From Rubrivivax sp. (GTDB taxonomy: Bacteria > Pseudomonadota > Gammaproteobacteria > Burkholderiales > Burkholderiaceae_C): a stretch of 64,000 nucleotides of DNA. The stretch covers positions 124,001 to 188,000 of the forward strand of contig JAUXRG010000048.1 of the NCBI GenBank assembly GCA_030681795.1, read 5' to 3'. This document shows positions 34,490 to 42,639 of this stretch, piece by piece. The notes under the pieces were generated by a model. The model saw nothing but the letters and a program-made list of their open reading frames with translations. It was not told where the DNA came from and did not search any database. Position 1 is the stretch's first letter. Each line of letters opens with the position of its first letter. The translations under genes were made by a program, and so were the position numbers.

Positions 34490-35194
34490 ATGAAGATAGG
34501 TCGCCCCAGTGCGATGTTGAAGACCACGTCGCTTGCGGCGCTGGCCATGGCCGCAGCGGCGTTCGTCGTCGGCTGCGGCGGGGGAGGCGACACCTTCGAT
34601 TCACAGGTGGGCGGCACCGAGCAGGCCGCCCAGTCCACCGCGGTTCTCCAGGCCACCCTGGCAACGATTGCTCCAGCGGCGCTTTCCAGTGACGAGGCCG
34701 CCAGCCTGGCCTTCATGCGCGAGGAAGAGAAACTCGCTCGCGACGTGTATGCGGCGATGTATTCGCGCTGGGGCCTGCGGGTCTTCGCGAATATCGGTGC
34801 CAGCGAGCAGACGCACATGGACTCCGTGCTGCTGCTGCTGACGCGCTACAGCTTGCCCGACCCCGCCGCGACCACGCTGCCGGGCCAGTTCGGCAACCCG
34901 CTGCTGCAAAGCTTTTACGACGTGCTGATGGCCAGCGGCCAGGCGAGCCTGGTCGAAGCGCTTCGCGTCGGCGCCGAGATCGAAGACGTGGATATCCGGG
35001 ACTTGCGGGCCATCAAGCCCACGATCGACAACGCGGACATCCTGCTGGTGTACGAGAGCCTGGAAAAGGGTTCGCGCAATCACTTGCGGGCGTTCCACGA
35101 CAACCTGCTGCGGCAGGGGGCCACTTACACGCCGAAGTACCTCACGCAGGCAGAGTACGACGCGATCGTCAACTCGCCCCAGGAAAGGGGATAA
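34490..35194 (+). CDS. DUF2202 family ferritin-like lipoprotein
   Basis: The protein is 234 residues. The N-terminal hydrophobic segment ends in VVGCGGGGD, a probable lipoprotein site. The DUF2202 core begins FMREEEKLARDVYAAMY and continues with ASEQTHMDSV and a later EKGSRNHLRAFH. The Glu and His residues on paired helices suggest a ferritin-like four-helix bundle that could bind metal. The ATG at 34490 follows AGAAGGATCACGAT, an adequate ribosome binding site, 37 nt after the previous gene. Known members are uncharacterised. Confidence 0.86.
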   Translation: MKIGRPSAMLKTTSLAALAMAAAAFVVGCGGGGDTFDSQVGGTEQAAQSTAVLQATLATIAPAALSSDEAASLAFMREEEKLARDVYAAMYSRWGLRVFANIGASEQTHMDSVLLLLTRYSLPDPAATTLPGQFGNPLLQSFYDVLMASGQASLVEALRVGAEIEDVDIRDLRAIKPTIDNADILLVYESLEKGSRNHLRAFHDNLLRQGATYTPKYLTQAEYDAIVNSPQERG

Positions 35195-35290
35195 GCCCCG
35201 GCGCATGCGTGGAGGGTGAACTCAATGCACAGGATGGTCGTGCGGATGGCATCTCGCCACCCGCCATTCGAAACAACAAGGATCAAAACA

Positions 35291-35812
35291 ATGAAGCTCT
35301 TTAGCAAAACCCTGGTGGCTGCCGCCGCGCTGGCTGCGCTTGCGTCCCACGCCGAGGGTCTGTATGTCGGTGGCAGCGTGGGGGCTTCGCGCCTCAGCGA
35401 CGACGTGGTGGGAGGTGCACCTGCCGACCGCTCAGGTACCGGGCTCAAGTTGTACGGTGGCTACGTCGTCAACCCGAACTTCAGCGTGGAAGCGGGCGTG
35501 GTGCGCCTGGGCAAGGTCACCAGCGCCGTGGGAGATGTCAAGAGCGGCGGCCTGTTTGTCGACGCCGTGGGCGTCTGGCCGCTGTCGAACAACTTCTCGC
35601 TGCTCGGCCGTGTCGGCGTGTTCAACGGTGGGCTCGACAGCTCGCTCGTCGGCGACGACCGCGGCGCCAGCGTGAAGTTCGGCGCCGGCGCGCAATATGC
35701 GATCGACAAGAATATTTCGGTGCGCGGCGAATGGGAGCGTTATCGCTTCGACGCTTTGGGCGTCAAGCCGGATGGCGATCTGTTCTCGCTCGGTGTGAAC
35801 TATCGGTTTTGA
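35291..35812 (+). CDS. Outer-membrane beta-barrel protein (OmpA/W-like fold)
   Basis: The protein is 173 residues. A signal peptide (MKLFSKTLVAAAALAALASHAEG) is followed by alternating strands such as LYVGGSVGASRLSD, GLKLYGGYVVNPNFSVEAGVVRLG and ISVRGEWERYRFDALG. It terminates SLGVNYRF, and the C-terminal Phe is the usual barrel-assembly signal. The length fits an eight-stranded barrel with no periplasmic domain. ATG 35291 was chosen because the signal peptide begins there and AAGGATCAAAACA precedes it. It is probably part of the same exported-protein group as its neighbours. Confidence 0.88.
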   Translation: MKLFSKTLVAAAALAALASHAEGLYVGGSVGASRLSDDVVGGAPADRSGTGLKLYGGYVVNPNFSVEAGVVRLGKVTSAVGDVKSGGLFVDAVGVWPLSNNFSLLGRVGVFNGGLDSSLVGDDRGASVKFGAGAQYAIDKNISVRGEWERYRFDALGVKPDGDLFSLGVNYRF

Positions 35813-35860
35813 CCGCGAGATCCGGTCAGCTGTGGATCTCAAATGGACAGGAGTACTTCC

Positions 35861-36274
35861 ATGAAGCGCAATACTTTAGTGACTGCGGCGATGGCCGCAG
35901 GTTTCGCAGTCCTGACGAGCATGGGCGCTTGGGCGCAAACGTCGACGCCGGCGCAGACGCAGACGCAGACGCAGACGCAAACGCAAGCTCGCATCTACGG
36001 CAGCCAACTCATGACGCCGCAAGAGCGCAACGAGTACCAGCAGCGCATGCGCGCATTGAAAACGACGCAGGAGCGCGACCAGTTTCGTTCAGAGCATCAT
36101 GCCCTGATGCAGGCGCGTGCCAAGGAGCGTGGCGTGACGCTGCCCGCCGAGCCGCCGGCGCAAGGCAAGGGCATGGGGCCTCGCGCTGGCGATGCGCCGG
36201 GTACAGGTACAGGTACAGGTGCTGGGCCAGGGGCCGGTGGCGGTGCCGGCCCGGGTGGCGGCAAAGGTCGTTGA
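35861..36274 (+). CDS. Exported low-complexity protein with Thr-Gln and Gly-Thr repeats
   Basis: The protein is 137 residues. A signal peptide ends ASMGAWAQ-type (MGAWAQTSTP). After it comes a Thr-Gln dipeptide run encoded by hexanucleotide repeats, then a conserved-looking helical block (LMTPQERNEYQQRMRALKT, ERDQFRSEHHALMQARAKERG), then a Gly/Pro/Thr-rich tail with a second short repeat. The helical block resembles that of other small exported proteins annotated only as hypothetical in Burkholderiales. ATG 35861 gives the clean signal peptide, while ATG 35843 in frame adds six residues. Function unknown. Confidence 0.72.
   Translation: MKRNTLVTAAMAAGFAVLTSMGAWAQTSTPAQTQTQTQTQTQARIYGSQLMTPQERNEYQQRMRALKTTQERDQFRSEHHALMQARAKERGVTLPAEPPAQGKGMGPRAGDAPGTGTGTGAGPGAGGGAGPGGGKGR
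35953..35988 (+). repeat. Hexanucleotide tandem repeat (GCAGAC, six units)
   Basis: Four perfect GCAGAC units are followed by GCAAAC and GCAAGC. They code for alternating Gln and Thr just after the signal peptide. The unit is a multiple of three, so slippage would change length and not frame. Confidence 0.85.
36200..36220 (+). repeat. Hexanucleotide tandem repeat (GGTACA, 3.5 units)
   Basis: GGTACA is repeated three times plus GGT, coding for Gly-Thr dipeptides in the Gly-rich tail of the same exported protein that carries the GCAGAC repeat. Confidence 0.8.
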
Positions 36275-36360
36275 GTCGAGCGGGGAAGCGCCCGCGGGTG
36301 CGGGTGCCCACCGTGGTGGCAGCAGGGCAGGCGCGATCATGCATCGCTGAGGGGTGGAAT

Positions 36361-36924
36361 ATGAACAGACTCTCTTTACGTGCGGTCGTCGGCTTGGCCG
36401 TGGTCGCCACGCTTGCCGGTTGCGTGGTCGCGCCTCGGGGCGCCTATGCACCGATGCCGCCGAGGGTGCAGGCGCCGGTGGCGCAGGCGCCGATGTATTT
36501 CTACCCCGAGCGTGGCCAGGACGAGGCGCGCCAGGATCGCGATCGCTACGAGTGCTACCGCTGGGCCGTGGCCCAGAGCGGTGTCGATCCGGGCATGACA
36601 CCGGTGAGCCTGCCGCCGCCGACATGGCAGCGGGCGCCGTCGCGCGACGGCGCCGATGTCGCCGCCGGTGCGGTCACCGGTGCGGTGCTGGGTTCCATGA
36701 CGTCTTCGCGACGCCACTCGGGAGAAGGGGCCGTGATCGGCGCGCTGTTCGGTGCGGCCCTGGGCGCCATCGCCCAGGAGTCGCGCGCCCAGTCGATCGA
36801 GCAGGCGAATGCGGCGCGAGCCCAGCATCAAGAGGCGCTGCGACAAGCGGCACAGGCCCCTCTGGGTGACTTCCGCCGTGCCATGGGTGCTTGCATGCTG
36901 GGCCGCGGCTATCGCGTGGGCTGA
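36361..36924 (+). CDS. Glycine-zipper lipoprotein with YEC-RWA motif
   Basis: The protein is 187 residues. The lipoprotein signal ends LAGCVVAP (Cys21). The middle holds a motif shared with the next gene: YPERGQ, then DRYECYRWAVAQSGVDPG. A glycine-zipper segment follows (AAGAVTGAVLGSMTS, then GAVIGALFGAALGAIA), suggesting membrane insertion or oligomerisation. It ends with GACMLGRGYRV. The ATG at 36361 lies after GGGGTGGAAT. The 11-nt gap to the next gene, which shares the motif, suggests that the two are co-transcribed and functionally related. Exact role unknown. Confidence 0.82.
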   Translation: MNRLSLRAVVGLAVVATLAGCVVAPRGAYAPMPPRVQAPVAQAPMYFYPERGQDEARQDRDRYECYRWAVAQSGVDPGMTPVSLPPPTWQRAPSRDGADVAAGAVTGAVLGSMTSSRRHSGEGAVIGALFGAALGAIAQESRAQSIEQANAARAQHQEALRQAAQAPLGDFRRAMGACMLGRGYRVG

Positions 36925-36935
36925 AAGGAAATTCG

Positions 36936-37631
36936 ATGATGAATCAACGCAGCAAGTTTGAATTTACCCGTTCGTTGCTGGCAGCGACGCTGCTGCTCGT
37001 GGCGGCCTCGGTTCCGGCCGCGGCAGCGCCAGACGGGGGACCACCCGGGGCGCGCCGCCCGGGCGCGCAGAGGCCCCCGGCCACGCGCTGGCTGGACAAC
37101 GCGCACAGTCACTCGCGCTACTACCCGACCACGGGCCTGCGCACGCATGCCTTGCCGGGGCGCGCGCCGCCGCTCGTCTGGGGTGGCGCCAACTACTGGT
37201 TCTGGTCGGGCGTGTGGTACGCGCCGTCGGCGGGCGGCTATCTCGTGGTGCGCCCGCCCTACGGCATCGTCGTGGGCGATCTGCCGAGCTTTCGCACGGC
37301 GGTGGTGATCGGCGGGCTCACCTACCTGTACCTGAACGGTGTGTACTACCGAGAGCGCGCCGAAGGGGACTACGAAGTCGTGCCCTCACCGGTGGCCGGC
37401 ACCGGCACCCCCAGCGGTGCGCCGGGGCGGATTTATGTCTACCCGGCCCTGGGGCAGTCGGCCGAAACCCAGGCCAGTGACGAGTATGAGTGCCACCGCT
37501 GGGCCGCCTCGCAGAGCGGCTTTGACCCCACGCCCGCCGCCACCGGCCAGGGCACGGATGTCACCCGGCGCACCGACTATGTACGCGCCCAGACCGCGTG
37601 CCTGGAAGGGCGCGGCTATACCGTCAAGTGA
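36936..37631 (+). CDS. Exported DUF6515-like protein with YEC-RWA motif
   Basis: The protein is 231 residues with a signal peptide ending ASVPAAAA. The central region, rich in Tyr, Trp and Gly (YWFWSGVWYAP, GGYLVVRPPYGIVVGDLP, YLYLNGVYYRE), resembles the DUF6515 group of exported proteins. The C-terminal third repeats the neighbour's motif (YPALGQ, DEYECHRWAASQSGFDP) and ends ACLEGRGYTVK, matching the neighbour's ACMLGRGYRV end. The two proteins therefore share a module on different scaffolds. ATG 36936 follows GAAAGGAAATTCG, a good ribosome binding site. Confidence 0.82.
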   Translation: MMNQRSKFEFTRSLLAATLLLVAASVPAAAAPDGGPPGARRPGAQRPPATRWLDNAHSHSRYYPTTGLRTHALPGRAPPLVWGGANYWFWSGVWYAPSAGGYLVVRPPYGIVVGDLPSFRTAVVIGGLTYLYLNGVYYRERAEGDYEVVPSPVAGTGTPSGAPGRIYVYPALGQSAETQASDEYECHRWAASQSGFDPTPAATGQGTDVTRRTDYVRAQTACLEGRGYTVK

Positions 37632-37751
37632 GCCCGGTCTGCCCGCGCCCCGGCCGAAGGCGGGCATGACCCTCGGGGCTGTGCCAGGCGGGGCCCCGGC
37701 ACAAGCTCACGGCACAATGGTCAAGGCCGTTGCGGCCCCAGGGGATGAACA

Positions 37752-38834
37752 GTGATTTCTTCCGACGAGTGCCTGCTGCAGGCTGTCGGTGCCGAGGGTG
37801 TAGGCACGCCCGATGCATCGTTGCCCGACACGGGCCATGCCCTGAGTGTCGTGGTCCCGGTCTTCAACGAGGCGCAAGTCCTGCCCGAGTTCCACCGCAG
37901 GCTGCTGGACGTGCTGCACGGGCAGGCGATTCGCTTCGAGGTGATCTACGTCGACGACGGCAGCCGGGACGGCTCGGTCGCGGTGCTGCGGGAATTTCAG
38001 CGCAGCGAGCCCGCCGTGGGCGTGATGCGCCTGTCGCGCAACTTCGGCAAGGAAGCGGCCTTGAGTGCCGGGTTGCGCGCCGCCTGCGGCGCTTGCGTGA
38101 TCGTCATCGATGCCGATCTGCAGGACCCGCCTGAACTCATCCCAGAGATGCTGCGCGCCTGGCAGCAAGGCCACGACGTGGTGAATATGCACCGGCGCAG
38201 CCGCGAGGGCGAGACCTGGTTCAAGACAACCAGCGCCGGCCTCTTCTACGGGCTGCTCAACCGGCTCAGCCAGGTGCCGATTCCCGAGGATGTGGGCGAC
38301 TTCAGGCTGCTCAGCCGCAGGGCCGTCGACGCACTGAATTCGATGCCCGAGCGCAACCGCTACATGAAGGGCCTGTTCGCCTGGGTGGGGTTCGGCCAGT
38401 TGACGCTGGACTACGACCGCGACCCCCGGGCGGCCGGCGTGGCCAAGCAGAACTACTGGCGGCTGTGGGGGCTGGCCATCGACGGCATCACCTCGTTTTC
38501 GATCGCGCCGCTGCGCGTGGCCTCGCTGGGCGGGCTGCTGGCCGCGGGGCTGGCCTTTGCGCTGACGGTGTTCTACGGCGTCAAGGCGCTGCTCTTCGGC
38601 GATTCCGCGCAGGGCTTCCCAACGCTCATCGTGGCCATCCTGTCGCTGGGCGGGATGAACCTGCTGGCCATGGGGGTCATCGGCGAGTACCTCGGCCGCC
38701 TGTTCGTCGAGAGCAAGCAGCGCCCCTTGTTCGTCGTCGACGAGTTCGCCCTCCCGCAGAGCCGGCGCGTGGCGCTGCGCCCGCCGCTGGCCGCCCTGCA
38801 GCCAAGCCCTGAAGGCGCGCGGGAGGCCGCGTGA
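37752..38834 (+). CDS. GT2 family glycosyltransferase (polyprenyl-phosphate sugar synthase type)
   Basis: The protein is 360 residues. The GT-A core begins LSVVVPVFNEAQVLPEF and contains YVDDGSRDGS and the metal site VIDADLQDPPE. Two C-terminal membrane segments (LGGLLAAGLAFALTVFYGV and IVAILSLGGMNLLAMGVIG) place it with GtrB/DPM1-like enzymes that load a sugar onto undecaprenyl phosphate. It overlaps the next gene through GTGA (38831-38834). The neighbouring ArnT-like transferase and GtrA-like protein complete a set for lipid-linked sugar transfer to an envelope target. Confidence 0.92.
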   Translation: MISSDECLLQAVGAEGVGTPDASLPDTGHALSVVVPVFNEAQVLPEFHRRLLDVLHGQAIRFEVIYVDDGSRDGSVAVLREFQRSEPAVGVMRLSRNFGKEAALSAGLRAACGACVIVIDADLQDPPELIPEMLRAWQQGHDVVNMHRRSREGETWFKTTSAGLFYGLLNRLSQVPIPEDVGDFRLLSRRAVDALNSMPERNRYMKGLFAWVGFGQLTLDYDRDPRAAGVAKQNYWRLWGLAIDGITSFSIAPLRVASLGGLLAAGLAFALTVFYGVKALLFGDSAQGFPTLIVAILSLGGMNLLAMGVIGEYLGRLFVESKQRPLFVVDEFALPQSRRVALRPPLAALQPSPEGAREAA

Positions 38835-40270
38835 CGGCCTGGCCAGGCGGCGCCACAAGACGATGCGGGGGCCTGCTGGCATGGGCCGTCGTCGCGCTGC
38901 TGCTGGTGCGCCTGGCTTCGCTGGCGATGGTTCCGCTGATGGATACCACCGAGGCGCGCTACGCCGACATCGCCCGAAGAATGGTGCAAGGCGGTGACTG
39001 GATCACGCCCTGGTTCACCGAGACGGTGCCGTTCTGGGGCAAGCCGCCGCTCTCGTTCTGGGCCACCGCGCTGAGCTTCAAGCTGCTGGGCGTGAACGAA
39101 TTTGCCGCGCGGCTCCCGCACCTGCTGCTCGGCGTGGCGGTGGCCGCCCTGGTGTGGAGGCACGCGCGGCGCCACTCACGGCGTGCCGCCTGGCACGCCA
39201 TGGCCTGGCTGGGTGCCTCGTCGCTATTTCTCGTGGCCAGCGGCGCGGTCATGACCGACATGGCGCTGGCACTGGGTACGACCCTGGTGATGGTCGGCTT
39301 CTGGAAGGCCTTCCACGGGGGCGACGGCCGCGCGCGCATGCCTTGGGCGATGGTGCTGGGCGCGGCGATCGGCCTGCTCGCCAAGGGCCCGGTGTCGGTC
39401 ATCTTGTGGGGCGTGCCCGTGGTGGGCTGGGTGCTGTTTGGCGGCCACCTGGTGCAGGCGTGGCGGCGCATCGCCTGGCTGCGCGGGGCCGCCCTGGTCC
39501 TCGTCGTGAGCCTGCCGTGGTACGCCTGGGCCGAGAGCCGCACGCCGGGCTTTCTGGAGTACTTCATCGTCGGCGAACACTGGATGCGCTTCGTCACGCC
39601 CGGGTGGAAGGGCGACCTGTACGGCAGTGCGCACATCTTCCCGCGCGGCGCGATCTGGCTCTTCGCGCTGGGCGCGGTGGCGCCCTGGCCGTTCCTGCTG
39701 CCGGCGCTGTTTCCCGCACGCAGGCCGGCGGCGAGCGCGCCCGCGGCCTTCGACCCCGGCGAGCGCCGCTACCTGCTGCTGTGGGCGCTGACGCCCTGCC
39801 TGTTCTTCACCCCGGCACGCAACATCCTGTGGACCTACGTGCTTCCCGGCCTCCCGGCGCTGGCCTTGCTGGCGGGCCGCTGGAGTGCGACGCGCGAGCG
39901 CCAACGCTGGGCGGAAGGCGTGCTGACGAGCGGCGTGGTTCTGAGCATCGTGGCCACGCTGGGATTGATATTTGTCGCGCAGACCAACGGTCGCTTCGAC
40001 CGCAAGTCGGCCAAGGCCATCGTCGCCGAGTATCGCGAACGCCGGCAGGGCGGCGAGCCGCTGTACTTCCTGGACCGCGTGCCCTTTTCGGGCTCGTTCT
40101 ATTCCGACGGGCAGGCACGCGTGCTCGAGCGGTTGGAGGCACTGCCCGGCGGCGGGTCTGCCCTCGTCGTGCTTGCCGAGAAGCGCCTGGCCGGGCTGCC
40201 GGCAGACGAGCGCCGCCGCCTGGAACCCCTGGCCCGGCGCGGTGACCAGGTGCTGGCACGCTGGCGCTGA
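38831..40270 (+). CDS. ArnT/PMT-like dolichyl-phosphate-type glycosyltransferase
   Basis: This 479-residue GT-C membrane protein carries the early periplasmic acidic motif MDTTEARYADIARRM, followed by W-I-T-P-W and G-K-P-P-L-S-F-W, as in ArnT (aminoarabinose transferase). About ten hydrophobic segments are visible. It would use the lipid-linked sugar made by the GT2 enzyme to modify lipid A, a protein or another envelope glycan. No arnB/C/D genes are present, so aminoarabinose specificity is not established. The GTG start overlaps the GT2 stop by 4 nt, which gives translational coupling. Confidence 0.9.
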   Translation: MTAWPGGATRRCGGLLAWAVVALLLVRLASLAMVPLMDTTEARYADIARRMVQGGDWITPWFTETVPFWGKPPLSFWATALSFKLLGVNEFAARLPHLLLGVAVAALVWRHARRHSRRAAWHAMAWLGASSLFLVASGAVMTDMALALGTTLVMVGFWKAFHGGDGRARMPWAMVLGAAIGLLAKGPVSVILWGVPVVGWVLFGGHLVQAWRRIAWLRGAALVLVVSLPWYAWAESRTPGFLEYFIVGEHWMRFVTPGWKGDLYGSAHIFPRGAIWLFALGAVAPWPFLLPALFPARRPAASAPAAFDPGERRYLLLWALTPCLFFTPARNILWTYVLPGLPALALLAGRWSATRERQRWAEGVLTSGVVLSIVATLGLIFVAQTNGRFDRKSAKAIVAEYRERRQGGEPLYFLDRVPFSGSFYSDGQARVLERLEALPGGGSALVVLAEKRLAGLPADERRRLEPLARRGDQVLARWR

Positions 40271-40295
40271 GCTCGACAGGCCGGCACGCTCTCGC

Positions 40296-40724
40296 CTAGC
40301 GAGCGCCCTTGGGAGCAAACGCCCAGTGCCGGCTCACCACGAAGGTCATGACCGCCACCAGGCCCAGCACAACGGCCAGGGCCAGGCCGTAGTTCCACCC
40401 GGCCCGCAGCAGCAGCCAATAGACGAACTGGTTGAGTCCGAAAGCCAGCAGCGACACCAAAAGAAATCGCCCCACCGAGCGCCAGGCCGGGGCCCTGTGG
40501 GTACCGAAACTCAACCGCCAGTGCCCGAAGAAGGACACGGCGAACGCCACGCACCAGGCCAGGACATTGGCCGTGAGTGGGGACCAGGCGGCGCGCGCGA
40601 CCAGCCCGACCACGACGCCGAAGTGAACCCCCGTGGCCAACGCGCCGACGACCATGAACCACAACGCCGGTTTGGCCTGGCCTCGTCCACGGGTCGATGG
40701 CAATGGTTTCCTCGTGGGGGGCAT
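40296..40724 (-). CDS. GtrA family membrane protein
   Basis: This 142-residue protein has four membrane segments: WFMVVGALATGVHFGVVVGLV, LTANVLAWCVAFAVSFFGHW, FLLVSLLAFGLNQFVYWLLL and YGLALAVVLGLVAVMTFVV. GtrA proteins are thought to flip undecaprenyl-phosphate-linked sugars across the inner membrane, which fits the convergent GT2-ArnT pair. ATG 40724 (MPPTRKPLPS) gives normal length. The frame is open further but upstream residues look non-coding. It stands alone on the minus strand, 25 nt from the convergent stop. Confidence 0.86.
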   Translation of the reverse strand: MPPTRKPLPSTRGRGQAKPALWFMVVGALATGVHFGVVVGLVARAAWSPLTANVLAWCVAFAVSFFGHWRLSFGTHRAPAWRSVGRFLLVSLLAFGLNQFVYWLLLRAGWNYGLALAVVLGLVAVMTFVVSRHWAFAPKGAR

Positions 40725-40911
40725 GCTGACGGTCGCCGGTTGGGGAGGGGGCGGCCCGGAAGTGCCTTGCCTGAACCCGCCGGCGCGATTGTAGGGAGGC
40801 GCCTGCCAAGGCAAGGACGCGAGGATGCAAGGACACAAGCCCCCGCCTCGGCGCAGAAATCCAGATACCCATATAGTCCGCGGCGCACCGGAGCCTGGCA
40901 TCCCCTCCCGA

Positions 40912-41367
40912 ATGAACGAGGTCACTCACCGCAGACCCCCCTCCACATCGTTCGACGGTGTGCTGCGGTCGGCCGCGTGGCTGGCGCGCTGGCTCATCGT
41001 CTTGCTGGTGATGGCCGACCAGATCGGGTCGCCGCTGCATCGTCACCGCCACGATTCCGGTGTCGATGGCAGCTTCTCCCTGGGCGGTGTCGCCGGCACA
41101 TCGTCCGGCTCGCAGATTGGCGACGCGGGCGGCGGGCAGGCGTTCTTCCATGCGGTCAATGCGATCCGCGCCAGCGCGCGCCCATGGATGGCGGTTGCGG
41201 CCGACGACATCGATGTGCCGCAGTTCGCCCTGGCCGAGATCGCCGCCCCGCTGTGGCCCGCGCTAGCGGCGCCTGACTTCCCGCAGTCTTCCTCGCCACC
41301 CGCACTGACCCACAGGCCTCACCTGAGCCTGCCGCCGCACGGCCGCGCGCCACCACGGCACGCCTGA
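40912..41367 (+). CDS. Small protein preceding the metal-efflux genes (CzcI-like position)
   Basis: The protein is 151 residues. A hydrophobic segment (WLIVLLVMADQIG) is followed by the histidine cluster HRHRHD, and the rest is Ala/Pro-rich with little structure. Small exported or membrane proteins with His residues often precede czc-type operons (CzcI and similar), and the position 72 nt upstream of the adaptor gene fits. I do not see enough sequence similarity to name it. ATG 40912 begins the open stretch. The segment may be a membrane anchor and not a cleaved signal. Confidence 0.6.
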   Translation: MNEVTHRRPPSTSFDGVLRSAAWLARWLIVLLVMADQIGSPLHRHRHDSGVDGSFSLGGVAGTSSGSQIGDAGGGQAFFHAVNAIRASARPWMAVAADDIDVPQFALAEIAAPLWPALAAPDFPQSSSPPALTHRPHLSLPPHGRAPPRHA

Positions 41368-41439
41368 ACCGCCCGCCCTGCCGCCCAGTTCAGTGGTTCG
41401 CCCGCATCCCGTGGCGAGCCGGTCTTTTGTGGAGTCCCC

Positions 41440-42561
41440 ATGCCCTATCGTGTCACCCGGCGCGCGCTGCTGCGTTGCGCCCCGTCCCTCTTGTTGTTGG
41501 CTGCGGCCTCCGTGCACGCCGCCGACGAGTTTGCCGTCACGCCCGCACAGCTGCAGGCGCTGGGTGTCCAGTTGCAGCGCCTGGAGCAACCCAGCGCGAT
41601 TGCCGGCCCGGCCTATCCGGCGCGGGTGGTATTGCCGCCGAGCCAGGAATATGTGCTCAGTGCGCCGCTGGCCGGCGTGGTGGATCAACTGCTGGTGGCC
41701 GAGAACGACGCGGTGAAGGCGGGGCAGCCGCTGCTGCGCCTGGTCAGCCCGGAGCTGGGTGAACTGCAGCTCAAGCTGAGCGAGGCGGCCTCCAAGCTGC
41801 GCCTGTCGCAGAAGACCCTGCAGCGCGAGCGAGCGCTCTTCGCAGAGGGGATCGTTCCCGAGCGCCGCGTTCAAGAGGCCGAGTCGGCCGCGGCCGAGGA
41901 CCAGGCCCGCCTGCGCCAGGCGCAAGCCGCGCTGCGTCTGGCCGGCGTGGACGCCGCTGCGCTCCAGCGCGTGGCCGACGGTGGCGCGATGCAGGACGCC
42001 TTGCTGCTGCGCGCACGCACCGCGGGCGTCGTCGTGAAGCTCGAAGCCAGGCCGGGCCAGCGCGTCCAGCAGGCCGACGCGCTGGCGCATATCGCCGACA
42101 CACGCAAGCTCTGGCTGGACATCCAGATCCCGGTCAGCCGCCAGGCGCAAGTGGCCCTCAAGGGCGCCCCGGTCACCGGCGTCGACCGTGAGCTCACCGC
42201 CCGGGCCTCGAGCTTCGGCAGCGCGGTCAGCGAGAGCCAGACGGTGATGATGCGCGCCGAGGTCACGCGCGGCGCAGCGGGCCTGCGCCCAGGTGAGTTC
42301 GTGCAGGTGCGCGTGCCTTTCGCCGCCAGCGGCGCCGAGCCGGGCTGGCCGGTGCCGGTGCCCGCCGTGGCGCACCAGGGCGACAAGGCCTATGTCTTCG
42401 TGCGCACCGAGAAGGGGTTTGTCGCCCAGCCGGTCACGGTGCTCGAGAGCGCCGGCGCCTCGCTGCGCGTCCAGGGGGCCTTGCGCTCGGGTCAGGAAAT
42501 TGCGGTGTCTTCGGTGATCGCGCTGAAGGCGGCCTGGCTCGGCAAGGGCGGGAGCAACTGA
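41440..42561 (+). CDS. czcB: RND efflux periplasmic adaptor (CzcB-type)
   Basis: This 373-residue membrane-fusion protein has a signal peptide (ending SVHAAD), a biotinyl-lipoyl half-motif (YVLSAPLAGVVDQLLVAENDAVKAGQPL), a helical hairpin (~95-165) and a beta-barrel segment (ADTRKLWLDIQIPVS). It links the inner-membrane pump to the TolC-type outer-membrane channel. It has no His-rich N-terminal metal-binding extension. ATG 41440 follows TGGAGTCCCC. The pump gene starts 78 nt downstream, after an intergenic repeat. Confidence 0.88.
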   Translation: MPYRVTRRALLRCAPSLLLLAAASVHAADEFAVTPAQLQALGVQLQRLEQPSAIAGPAYPARVVLPPSQEYVLSAPLAGVVDQLLVAENDAVKAGQPLLRLVSPELGELQLKLSEAASKLRLSQKTLQRERALFAEGIVPERRVQEAESAAAEDQARLRQAQAALRLAGVDAAALQRVADGGAMQDALLLRARTAGVVVKLEARPGQRVQQADALAHIADTRKLWLDIQIPVSRQAQVALKGAPVTGVDRELTARASSFGSAVSESQTVMMRAEVTRGAAGLRPGEFVQVRVPFAASGAEPGWPVPVPAVAHQGDKAYVFVRTEKGFVAQPVTVLESAGASLRVQGALRSGQEIAVSSVIALKAAWLGKGGSN

Positions 42562-42587
42562 TGGCCCCCACGCTCACTACGTTCACT

Positions 42588-42628
42588 GCCCCCCAAGGGG
42601 GCGCCGCCTCCCTTGGGACGGCCCGGCG
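42588..42628 (+). repeat. GC-rich intergenic repeat, copy 1
   Basis: Between the adaptor and pump genes lies a hairpin (GCCCCC CAA GGGGGC, 42588-42602) followed by CCCTTGGGACGGCCCGGCG (42610-42628). The last 19 bases recur with one difference at 51463-51481. The pattern resembles dispersed intergenic repeats I recall from Comamonadaceae genomes. The hairpin could lower or stabilise expression between the two genes. Confidence 0.65.
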
Positions 42629-42639
42629 GGAGTCCTGAA

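Noticed and set aside
35953-35988. Repeat considered as a phase-variation switch
   Set aside because: The unit is six bases, so changes in number do not alter the reading frame. Only length variation is possible.
40291-40303. Hairpin CTCGC-CTA-GCGAG between the ArnT-like and GtrA genes considered as a bidirectional terminator
   Set aside because: Only five base pairs, overlapping the GtrA stop codon, with no T-run.
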